The position numbers were made by a program, and so were the translations under genes. Positions 52,835-61,052 of a stretch of 64,000 bases of DNA are shown piece by piece. The notes beneath the pieces were generated by a model. The model was not told the origin of the DNA. It did no database searches and worked only from the letters and a program-made list of their open reading frames with translations. The first letter of the stretch is position 1; every line of letters begins with the position of its first letter. The DNA comes from Pustulibacterium marinum (GTDB lineage Bacteria; Bacteroidota; Bacteroidia; Flavobacteriales; Flavobacteriaceae), in assembly GCF_900116665.1 (NCBI RefSeq), contig NZ_FPBK01000009.1, positions 62,001 to 126,000 on the forward strand. The letters are read 5' to 3'.

Positions 52835-54391
52835 TTATTTACCTTCTAAAACCACTACCGAAAATGGAGGTAATGTTACTGTGATAATTCCCTTTTTAAG
52901 TTTGAAATCTTCAAACTCCTTTGGTGCAATTGCTTCCGGATTATCAAAAGAATTATAATTCTGAAGTTTTGCTGATGTTAATGCTTCGCCTGTGAACTTT
53001 TTCACATTTAATCCTTCTACATTTATTGACACTTCCACAGCTTCTTTTGAATTGATGTTTACTAATGAAATATGGGTTTTACCCTCTTTTTCCGAAGCTG
53101 AAACAGAAACTGCCGGTAATTTTTCACCATTAAAGATGTAATCTGGCGCGGTTAATTTTACTGGAAGTAACGTGGCATCTTGATGCACGTTGTACATTTT
53201 CATAACGTGGTACGTTGGTGTAAGCAACATTTTTTCACCTTCGGTTAAAATTACAGCTTGCAAAACGTTTACTGTTTGCGCCAAGTTTGCCATGCGAACT
53301 CTATCTGCATGATTGTTGAAAATGTTTAACGTAATCCCGGCAATCATTGCATCTCTCATGGTATTTTGTTGGTACAAAAATCCAGGGTTTGTTCCGTCCA
53401 TAACATCATACCATCCGCCCCATTCATCTACTACTAATGCTACTTTTCCACGCGGATCATATTTATCCATAATGGCAACGTGTTTGGTAACCAGCTCTTC
53501 CATTTTCATGGCTGTTTGCATGGTTGAAAAATATTGCGCTTCGTTAAAATCTACGGAAGATCCTTTTTCATTCCACTCAACATAAGAGTATGAATGTAAA
53601 GCAACTCCTTCGATCAAGTTTTTTGGAATATCTCTCATTAAAACCTCGGTCCAATGATAATCATCCACATTAGCACCTGAAGCAATTCGGAATAAATTTT
53701 TCTCATTATCCCAGGATGTCATAAAAGTTGCATATCGTTTGTACAGATTTGCATAATATTCTGGAGTCATGTTTCCTCCACAACCCCACATTTCATTACC
53801 AACTCCCCAATATTTAACTCCCCATGGAGTTTCTCTACCATATTTTTTACGTAAATCTGCCATTGGACTTGGCCCAATATGATTTACATACTGAAGCCAA
53901 TCTGCAAATTCTTTAACCGTACCACTACCAACATTTGCTGCCAAATATGGCTCGGTGTCTAGTTCTTCACAAAGATTCAGGAAATCGTGTGTCCCAAAGC
54001 TATTATCTTCGGTAACGCCACCCCACCAAGTATTTACAATAGTTGGCCTGTCTTCTTTAGGACCAATACCATCTTTCCAATGGTAGGTGTCTGCAAAACA
54101 TCCTCCAGGCCAGCGCAGATTAGGAATCTTAAGTTCTTTCAAGGCTTTGATAATATCTTTACGAACTCCGTTCTTATTAGGAATGGCACTGGTGTCACCT
54201 ACATAAAAACCATCATAAATACATCGTCCTAAATGCTCGGCAAAGTGGCCGTAGATGTGTTTACTAATGGTTGGTGCATCTGTAGATTTTTCAATAGTAA
54301 CGTATGACTTTTGCTGAGCAAAAGCTACGCCCGAAAAAGACAACGCAGATAGCGTAAGTACTTTTAAAGTTTTGCTTACTTTGTTTATCAT
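52835..54391 (-). CDS. GH51 alpha-L-arabinofuranosidase
   Basis: A 518-residue enzyme with signal peptide (LSALSFSGVAFAQ, about 26). The GH51 barrel shows KHIYGHFAEHLGRCIYDGFY, LRWPGGCFADTYHWKDGIGP, acid/base Glu in WGVGNEMWGCGG (about 199) and nucleophile Glu in VVDEWGGWYD (about 322), followed by the C-terminal beta sandwich with VSASEKEGKTHISLVNINS. It removes arabinofuranosyl side chains and short oligosaccharide ends. It follows the inner susD across a hairpin, so its dose relative to susCD may be set there. Confidence 0.95.
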   Translation of the reverse strand: MINKVSKTLKVLTLSALSFSGVAFAQQKSYVTIEKSTDAPTISKHIYGHFAEHLGRCIYDGFYVGDTSAIPNKNGVRKDIIKALKELKIPNLRWPGGCFADTYHWKDGIGPKEDRPTIVNTWWGGVTEDNSFGTHDFLNLCEELDTEPYLAANVGSGTVKEFADWLQYVNHIGPSPMADLRKKYGRETPWGVKYWGVGNEMWGCGGNMTPEYYANLYKRYATFMTSWDNEKNLFRIASGANVDDYHWTEVLMRDIPKNLIEGVALHSYSYVEWNEKGSSVDFNEAQYFSTMQTAMKMEELVTKHVAIMDKYDPRGKVALVVDEWGGWYDVMDGTNPGFLYQQNTMRDAMIAGITLNIFNNHADRVRMANLAQTVNVLQAVILTEGEKMLLTPTYHVMKMYNVHQDATLLPVKLTAPDYIFNGEKLPAVSVSASEKEGKTHISLVNINSKEAVEVSINVEGLNVKKFTGEALTSAKLQNYNSFDNPEAIAPKEFEDFKLKKGIITVTLPPFSVVVLEGK

Positions 54392-54407
54392 TTTAATATT
54401 TGTTATA

Positions 54408-54439
54408 AAACGGCTATAACAAAAGTGCCATAGCCGTTT
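54408..54439. terminator. Hairpin between susD and the GH51 gene
   Basis: AAACGGCTAT pairs with ATAGCCGTTT across a 12-base loop within the 60-base gap. A long U run is missing, so it is more likely an intra-operon RNA stabiliser or attenuator than a full terminator. Confidence 0.6.
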
Positions 54440-54451
54440 GTATTGATACTC

Positions 54452-56035
54452 TTAGTTTGAAGAGTTTGGAGACAAGTTTGAATTTACATCCAATTCTACT
54501 TGCGGAATTGGCAAGTACTCGTTACCCTCGGTCCATGTATCGAACTCACTATCATGAGCTCTTAACTCTTCTAGTTTTTCACTATCATATAACCATCCCC
54601 ATCTTTGGATATCAAAGAATCTGATACCTTCTACAGCAAGCTCTAAAGCTCTTTCGTGTGCTAACTGCTCTCTCATTTCTGCTTGAGTCATGTTAGGCAT
54701 TTCTGTAGCCAAGTCTGGTAAATTAGCTCTGTCTCTTACCTCTTGAATATAAGGGTATGCAGCGTTAGTGTTTCCTAACTCATTTAATGCTTCTGCATAT
54801 AATAATAATACTTCTGCATAGCGCATTACTCTATAGTTAATTGTAGAAGCCCCTAAAATACCATCACTTTCTATAGTATATCCAGGAATTCTAGCATAGG
54901 TATATTTACCAATGTAAATTTCGTCTGTAGACAATACTCCAGATTCCCATGGATTGGTTTCAAAAATAGTATTGCTTCTACCGTCTGTATAAGTATCGTA
55001 TTCTTCTTCGTAAGAAACAATGGTAGTATACATTCTAGGGTCTAAGGTACCATCTACACATCTTTCTTGTTGGTATTCTTCATAGATCCATTCAGAAATA
55101 TCTAAATCTGTATAGCCACCGAATGCTCCAATTCCGTAGTTAAAGTTGATAGCACAACCTTGTCTCCAGTTACTTGTAGAAGCTCCTACCCAGTTACCAT
55201 CTGTACCAAAGTTACCGAACTGAATTTCGAATAATGACTCAGAATTATTTTCATTATTCATGGTAAAGTTATCTGCATAATCTGGCACTAAACTGTACAC
55301 ACCTGACTCTATTACTTCACCTAATACTTCTTCTGCATCTGACCATTTTTCCTGGAACATGTACACTTTACCTAAAAGTCCTGTTGCAGCTCCCCAGGTT
55401 GCACGACCTAATTGGCCATTATCGGCACCTGAAACACCTACATAGGTTTCTGGCAACAACTCTTTAGCATTTAATAAATCTGATTCAATTTGAGCCCAGG
55501 TTTCCTCTGGGGTAGCGGTTTCTGGGTAATATTCGTCTCTAGATAATGCAGGTTCTAACACTAAAGGCACTTGCTCGTAATTATTAATTAACGTAAAATA
55601 TGCCAAAGCTCTAAGAAAATACGCTTGCCCTACTTGTCTATCTTTATAATCCTGATCTTCAAACTCAATCTCAGGAGCATAATATAAAACCGAATTAGCC
55701 TTATCAATTAAATCATAAAAATCTCTCCATGGCCATTGTAATACATCATAGTCTGCCTGTACAGTAAACTTTGCTGTTAATGGATAAATGGTCCAAGGTG
55801 AAGCAGAAGTTATATCATCTCCACGCCCATCTTGCAAAGAAGGTAAGGTTCTCATATAAGCACCATCTCTTAACAAACGGTTATAGATACCTGTAACACC
55901 ATCTGCTAAATCTTCTTCTGTTTGCCAATATTGGTCTGAACCAATTTGGTTTTGGTTTACTTGCTCTAGGTCTTTTTCACAAGAAAAAGAGAAAGCAGCT
56001 GTTAACCCTATTAATATATATTTTGAAATTTTCAT
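54452..56035 (-). CDS. SusD/RagB family glycan-binding lipoprotein (inner pair)
   Basis: A 527-residue outer-membrane lipoprotein that forms the lid of a SusC transporter. The lipobox is FSC (Cys19). SusD marks are the N-terminal LEQVNQNQIGSDQYWQTEED, TPR-like helices (about 80-260: QAYFLRALAYFTLINNYEQV, then NGQLGRATWGAATGLLGKVY), NSESLFEIQF, and the C-terminal signature VMRYAEVLLLYAEALNELGN ... HERALELAVEGIRFFDIQRW. Lies 12 bases downstream of its SusC partner. The ligand should be arabinan oligosaccharides, inferred from context. Confidence 0.96.
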   Translation of the reverse strand: MKISKYILIGLTAAFSFSCEKDLEQVNQNQIGSDQYWQTEEDLADGVTGIYNRLLRDGAYMRTLPSLQDGRGDDITSASPWTIYPLTAKFTVQADYDVLQWPWRDFYDLIDKANSVLYYAPEIEFEDQDYKDRQVGQAYFLRALAYFTLINNYEQVPLVLEPALSRDEYYPETATPEETWAQIESDLLNAKELLPETYVGVSGADNGQLGRATWGAATGLLGKVYMFQEKWSDAEEVLGEVIESGVYSLVPDYADNFTMNNENNSESLFEIQFGNFGTDGNWVGASTSNWRQGCAINFNYGIGAFGGYTDLDISEWIYEEYQQERCVDGTLDPRMYTTIVSYEEEYDTYTDGRSNTIFETNPWESGVLSTDEIYIGKYTYARIPGYTIESDGILGASTINYRVMRYAEVLLLYAEALNELGNTNAAYPYIQEVRDRANLPDLATEMPNMTQAEMREQLAHERALELAVEGIRFFDIQRWGWLYDSEKLEELRAHDSEFDTWTEGNEYLPIPQVELDVNSNLSPNSSN

Positions 56036-56047
56036 TTGTCTGCTTTT

Positions 56048-59000
56048 TTAAAATCCTAAATTAACTCCTAACATAAACGTACGTGCAACTGGATACGACC
56101 CTGCATCGTAACCTGGGCTATAAGCATCTCCATTACTGTATGCCGGGTTATACCCTTTATACTTTGTAAAAGTGTATAGGTTTTGACCTGTTATATAAAC
56201 TCTAGCAGAACTAAACACTTTTTTGATCATTTCTTCTTCAAAGTTATAACCAATAGAAACAGTAGCCAATCTTAAGTAGTTACCATTCTGTAACCATCCT
56301 GGTCTGTTTGAGTTTCTATCGTTACCATTGTCATCTGCCCATTTTACAATAGGAATATTAGTATTTGTGTTATCTGGTGTCCAGCTATTCAAAATATCTT
56401 CGTGCCAGTTAGCCAACCCTGCTGTGTGCATGGTAGATCTGTACACATTACTATTAATTAATAATCCTGAAGCTCCTGTTGCAAAAATGGTAAAATCCCA
56501 GTTTTTGTAGTAAGCGCCAATATTAAATCCGTAGGTAAAATCAGCAAGTCCACTTCCTAATTCTGTTCTATCGTTAGAATCGATGGTTCCATCATTATTT
56601 AAATCTTTAAACTTGATATCACCGGGAACTGCTCCATCTTGAGCTGCATGCGCATCAATCTCACCTTGATTTTGGAAAATTCCTTCATAAACATACCCAT
56701 AATGCATACCTACTTCTTGCCCTTCACGAGTAATACTACCTGTTCCATAAATAGGGCTTCCGTTTTCTCCTAATTTAATGACCTTATTTTTTAAGGTAGT
56801 AATGTTAGCAGAAATATCAAATCTTAAATCGTCATTTACCATTGCATGGTATGTAGATGACAATTCAAAACCACTATTTTCTAAGGTACCTGCATTGGTT
56901 GTAATACTTGTGTTAACAGAACCTACAGTATAAGGAACAGTAACACCCACCAAAATATCTGTACTACGAGAATTGTAATATTCCGCAGAAAAATCTAAGG
57001 TATTGTTAAACATGGTAGCATCTAACCCAATGTTTACAATGCGCTTAGTTTCCCACTTAATGTTTTCGTCGACCTTATCATCTTGTGCTGCACCATACTC
57101 TACCCCTGCAGTAGAAGAACTACTGCCTCCAAAGTTATACACCGTAGATCTGTTTATATAGGATGAGTATCCATACTCACCTATATTTTCATTTCCTAAT
57201 TTACCCCAGCTCGCTCTTAGCTTTAACTGGTTGAAAGTATCTTCATTTAAGTTCAAGAAATCTTCGTTATGTAATTTCCAAGCTACTGCCAAAGAAGGGA
57301 AGTTACCAAAACGGTTATCACTACCAAATCTTGAAGAACCATCACGTCTGATGGTTGCTGTGAACGAGTATCTGTCACTATAATCATAGTTAAATCGTGC
57401 TAAAAAAGACATTAAAGTATGGTGAGACTCGTAGCTACTACCAGACAACTCTTCACCTGCTGAAATTTCTTTGATGTAAGGCTCTGAAAATCCTTGAGCA
57501 GAAGCAGCAGTGGTATAATAGTCGTTCCTTTGGAACATATATCCTCCTAACACATCAAACTTATGTTCTCCTATTTCGGTTTTATAATTTACTGTGTTTT
57601 CTATTAACTGATCAGTATAAATTCTATCTCCCTCATTTAATTTAGCTACTGTATTGGTATAGAAGTTACTAAAGTAAAACTCTGGTACCCAGTTAAAATC
57701 GTGTGCATGAATTTTGTTATAAGAAAGGTTTAACTTGTAAGTTAAACTACTATCATCATTCAAGTTTAATGCATCACCAAGGTTCACTTCTGTCCAGCCA
57801 TTGGCTAAAATTCTGTTTACCTCCACGTTTTGCTCCATCATATTATTAACTGCAATAATATTTAGGGAGTAACTTTGGCCTTGTGTATCTAAATCATACG
57901 TACCCCAACCGTTTTCGGTTGTATTATCGCGAAGTTTCATGGTAGGAATCAATTGTAATAATTTAACTACCATAGGAGGATTCCCCCCAGCAAAACTTCC
58001 GTTATCTGTACTGTTCAATGAATTTTGATTGGTATGCGTATAGGTAAGTGATGTACCTATTTTAAAGATCCCTTTTTCAAAAGTATTATTTGCTTTTACA
58101 GAATATCTTGTATAATCTGGTCCCATACCTTCTAAAGTACCTTTTCTATCAAAATAGTCTAAAGAGTAGTTATAGGTATTATTGGTACCACCACCAGAGA
58201 AGTTTAAGTTATGGTCTTGCCTAATTCCCATTTTATAACCGGCATCTTGCCAATCTGTATCTACGTCATCAATGTAATACTCAGAGTTAGGATCATTAGC
58301 AGGATAAATAGCAGAATCACTATTTGTCATTACTAAGTTTGCCATTTCTTGGTATTGAGATCTCCCTAATACCGGAATTCTTTGGTATACATCATCTACA
58401 CCATAGTATCCCTTATAGTCAATTTTCAAAGGCATTTCTTTTCTACCTTGCTTAGTGGTAATAATTACAACCCCGTTAGCTGCTCTAGAACCATAGATAG
58501 CCGCGGCAGAAGCATCTTTTAATACCTGAATAGACTCAATGTCGCTTGGTGAAAAGTCTCTAATAGAAGTACCTACCGGTACCCCATCAATAACGTACAA
58601 AGGAGAAGCGTCTCCAAAGGTAGATACCCCACGAATTCTAATCGTAGGATCGGCACCTGGCTGACCATCGGCCGTTACATTGATCCCTGTCACTTTACCT
58701 TGCAACATAGAGCCTACGTTAGAGTTAGATACTTTTTTCATTTCATCTACATCTACTACGGCAACAGAACCTGTTAAATCAGATTTTTTTCTGGTACCAT
58801 ACCCAACAACTACTACATCTTCCAACGTTGTAGCGTCTAATTTTAAAACTACGTTAATTGTAGTTTGATTTTCTACTGTGATTTCTTGTGTTTGAAACCC
58901 TACGAAAGAGTATTCCAAAACATCACCACTTTCTACACTTAGCGTATAGTTTCCATCAAAATCTGTAGAGGTTCCAGAGGATGTTCCCTGAATCATAATA

Positions 59001-59170
59001 CTGGCGCCTGGTAAGGGCATTCCATCTTCTTCGGAAGTAATGGTTCCTGTAACCTCAATCGTTTGCGCTTGAACTGCAAGAACAGATACAAACGCAAAAA
59101 TCACACCTAAGAGCCTCTTATTTTGTAGGCTCTTAAATGTGATTCCCAATAAGCTGGTTATTGCGATCAT
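56048..59170 (-). CDS. SusC/RagA family TonB-dependent transporter (inner pair)
   Basis: A 1040-residue outer-membrane transporter. Signal region ending FVSVLAVQAQ (about 35), carboxypeptidase-regulatory domain (about 38-115, GSIMIQGTSSGTSTDFDGNY type), the SusC-specific TonB box region VVVGYGTRKKSDLTG, plug domain with IRIRGVSTFGDASPLYVIDG and IEVLKDASAAAIYGSRAANG-like sequence, then the barrel ending VARTFMLGVNLGF with terminal Phe. It is a paralogue of the outer SusC at 61053. Its promoter and the 24-bp motif lie in 59191-59247. Confidence 0.96.
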   Translation of the reverse strand: MIAITSLLGITFKSLQNKRLLGVIFAFVSVLAVQAQTIEVTGTITSEEDGMPLPGASIMIQGTSSGTSTDFDGNYTLSVESGDVLEYSFVGFQTQEITVENQTTINVVLKLDATTLEDVVVVGYGTRKKSDLTGSVAVVDVDEMKKVSNSNVGSMLQGKVTGINVTADGQPGADPTIRIRGVSTFGDASPLYVIDGVPVGTSIRDFSPSDIESIQVLKDASAAAIYGSRAANGVVIITTKQGRKEMPLKIDYKGYYGVDDVYQRIPVLGRSQYQEMANLVMTNSDSAIYPANDPNSEYYIDDVDTDWQDAGYKMGIRQDHNLNFSGGGTNNTYNYSLDYFDRKGTLEGMGPDYTRYSVKANNTFEKGIFKIGTSLTYTHTNQNSLNSTDNGSFAGGNPPMVVKLLQLIPTMKLRDNTTENGWGTYDLDTQGQSYSLNIIAVNNMMEQNVEVNRILANGWTEVNLGDALNLNDDSSLTYKLNLSYNKIHAHDFNWVPEFYFSNFYTNTVAKLNEGDRIYTDQLIENTVNYKTEIGEHKFDVLGGYMFQRNDYYTTAASAQGFSEPYIKEISAGEELSGSSYESHHTLMSFLARFNYDYSDRYSFTATIRRDGSSRFGSDNRFGNFPSLAVAWKLHNEDFLNLNEDTFNQLKLRASWGKLGNENIGEYGYSSYINRSTVYNFGGSSSSTAGVEYGAAQDDKVDENIKWETKRIVNIGLDATMFNNTLDFSAEYYNSRSTDILVGVTVPYTVGSVNTSITTNAGTLENSGFELSSTYHAMVNDDLRFDISANITTLKNKVIKLGENGSPIYGTGSITREGQEVGMHYGYVYEGIFQNQGEIDAHAAQDGAVPGDIKFKDLNNDGTIDSNDRTELGSGLADFTYGFNIGAYYKNWDFTIFATGASGLLINSNVYRSTMHTAGLANWHEDILNSWTPDNTNTNIPIVKWADDNGNDRNSNRPGWLQNGNYLRLATVSIGYNFEEEMIKKVFSSARVYITGQNLYTFTKYKGYNPAYSNGDAYSPGYDAGSYPVARTFMLGVNLGF

Positions 59171-59190
59171 AATAAATAAATTTGATTAGC

Positions 59191-59247
59191 TTAATAAATG
59201 TGTTTTTTACACTTCCAAAGTAATTAAACATTTTCTAATAAAACAAA
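59191..59247 (-). promoter_or_regulatory. susC promoter with candidate operator at the start point
   Basis: On the minus strand TTACTTTG (59223-59216) is one base off TAnnTTTG, and TTTG at 59247-59244 is the -33 box 20 bases upstream. The 24-bp motif at 59191-59214 lies just downstream of the -7 box, over the start point. A related 11-bp core TATTTTTTACA at 59248-59258 borders the -33 box. Confidence 0.5.
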
Positions 59248-59384
59248 TATTTTTTACAAAATATTAACTTTTGGTTTTTGAGAATTGTTAATATGGCAAT
59301 AGATAGTCCATTACACTATCTACAACGTTATAACACACCTATAATTTAATTTTCAAAGGTCACTTAATTCGTCCTTATGATAAA

Positions 59385-59408
59385 GAAGCAAGCCATTAGG
59401 CTTGCTTC
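59385..59408 (-). terminator. Terminator between the two SusC/D pairs
   Basis: GAAGCAAGCC pairs with GGCTTGCTTC around ATTA. It lies 57 bases after the outer susD stop, with T-rich sequence (TTTATC) on the minus strand. The 294-base gap 59171-59464 holds no gene; it contains this hairpin and the susC promoter. Confidence 0.65.
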
Positions 59409-59464
59409 GATATAAAAAACACATTACCTAATCAATATAATTATTGATAGATTCCTCTCTAATC

Positions 59465-61030
59465 CTAGTATCCAGGATTTTGTTCTATATTGTTTGGATT
59501 GGAGTCTACTTCTAACTGTGGAATAGGGAAAAATTCTCTTCCTGCAACGTATGATTGTAACTCATCGTCTCTGTCTGCTAACCAAGCCAATTTAGCACTG
59601 TCTTGTAACCAACCCCATCTTCTAATATCATCGAATCTGTGACCTTCTAAAGCAAACTCCAAATAACGCTCATGCCCTATTTGTTCTCTCATTTCTGCTT
59701 GAGACATGCCAGGCATTGTAGTTGAAAGATCTGGAAGGTTTACACGATCTCTAACCATTTGAATGTAAGTGTATACATCTGAGGTTTGACCCAATTCATT
59801 TAAACACTCAGCATACATTAATAATACATCAGCATAGCGCATTAATCTTTCATTGATACCAGAACGCCAGTCAAATTCATTTACCATTGTTTCTGTATTT
59901 TGATATTTTTTACAGAACAAATCATTTAAATCTGATGGGCTACCCGCATAAAACGTTGCAAAATCTTGTCCGTAAATGGTCATTCCACCATCTTTATTAT
60001 AGGCAATTGTTGCATCTAATCTTGGATCTACTTCTCCATCAACTGTTAATTCTTCTTGGAATTCATTGAACAATGTCCATGTTGGTTGTACATCTGTCCA
60101 ACCAAATCCTCTTGGAGCATAGGTAATAGCTCTTGCAGATGTTTTACCCCAAGATGCAAGTGGTGCTCCACCCCAACCTAAAGCAACTCCACCAACTTCA
60201 CGATCAAACTGAACTTCAAAAATAGATTCTGAATTGTTCTCATTTGCTTCTGTAAAATTATCTGCATAATTAGCTACCAAGGCATATTCACCCGAGTTAA
60301 TTACTTGTTCAAAAGCTGTTTTTGCTGATTGATAATCATAGGTAAATAAATAAGCCTTACCCAAATAACCATAAGCAGCTCCTTTAGTTGCTCTACCTTT
60401 TGAATTACCGTCTGCACCAGAAATTCCATCGTACGACCATGGTAATAAATCTACTGCCATTTGCATATCGGACATTACTTGTGCCCATCCTTCTTCTTGA
60501 GTTGACTGTGGGTAGTATAAATTCTCTGTATCTAGAGGTAGCGGAACGTTTTTAAACATATTTACTAAGTGGAAAAAGTATAGTCCTCTTAAAAAATACG
60601 CTTGTCCCAGGATACGATCTTTCAATGCTGTATCTTCAAACTCAATGTTTGGTACATTTGCCAAAACCTGATTACAACGATACACACCCTGATAGTAAGT
60701 TTCAAAAGCCCATCCATAGATAGCAGCATTAGATACGCTACTATTAAATCTACCTACATTGTACATAGCATCCCATGGACTATAACTTCTGGCATCATCA
60801 CTTTTAAGATCTAGTAAAAGTGGTGTACTTCTCATGTACGTACCATCTGTTAATAAGCTACTATATGCTGCATTGATACCCAAAAGAGCATCTTCATCGT
60901 TTTGCCAAAAAGAGGCTTCTGTTTCAAAATTTGGGTTTACTTGATTTAGATCTTCCTCTAAAACACAGCTTACCGAAACTGTTGCTAACGCAATTGTACA
61001 AGCAACTAATTTTATATTTTTAAATACCAT
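59465..61030 (-). CDS. SusD/RagB family glycan-binding lipoprotein (outer pair)
   Basis: A 521-residue lipoprotein, lipobox SVSC (Cys22), paralogous to the inner SusD. It shows LNQVNPNFETEASFWQNDED, QAYFLRGLYFFHLVNMFKNV, KGRATKGAAYGYLGKAYLFT, NNSESIFEVQFDREVGG and the closing RLMRYADVLLMYAECLNELG ... HERYLEFALEGHRFDDIRRW. It is 22 bases downstream of its SusC partner. The sequence differs enough from the inner SusD to suggest binding of a different oligosaccharide form. Confidence 0.96.
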   Translation of the reverse strand: MVFKNIKLVACTIALATVSVSCVLEEDLNQVNPNFETEASFWQNDEDALLGINAAYSSLLTDGTYMRSTPLLLDLKSDDARSYSPWDAMYNVGRFNSSVSNAAIYGWAFETYYQGVYRCNQVLANVPNIEFEDTALKDRILGQAYFLRGLYFFHLVNMFKNVPLPLDTENLYYPQSTQEEGWAQVMSDMQMAVDLLPWSYDGISGADGNSKGRATKGAAYGYLGKAYLFTYDYQSAKTAFEQVINSGEYALVANYADNFTEANENNSESIFEVQFDREVGGVALGWGGAPLASWGKTSARAITYAPRGFGWTDVQPTWTLFNEFQEELTVDGEVDPRLDATIAYNKDGGMTIYGQDFATFYAGSPSDLNDLFCKKYQNTETMVNEFDWRSGINERLMRYADVLLMYAECLNELGQTSDVYTYIQMVRDRVNLPDLSTTMPGMSQAEMREQIGHERYLEFALEGHRFDDIRRWGWLQDSAKLAWLADRDDELQSYVAGREFFPIPQLEVDSNPNNIEQNPGY

Positions 61031-61052
61031 TTTCTTTCGTTTTTAAATTTGA

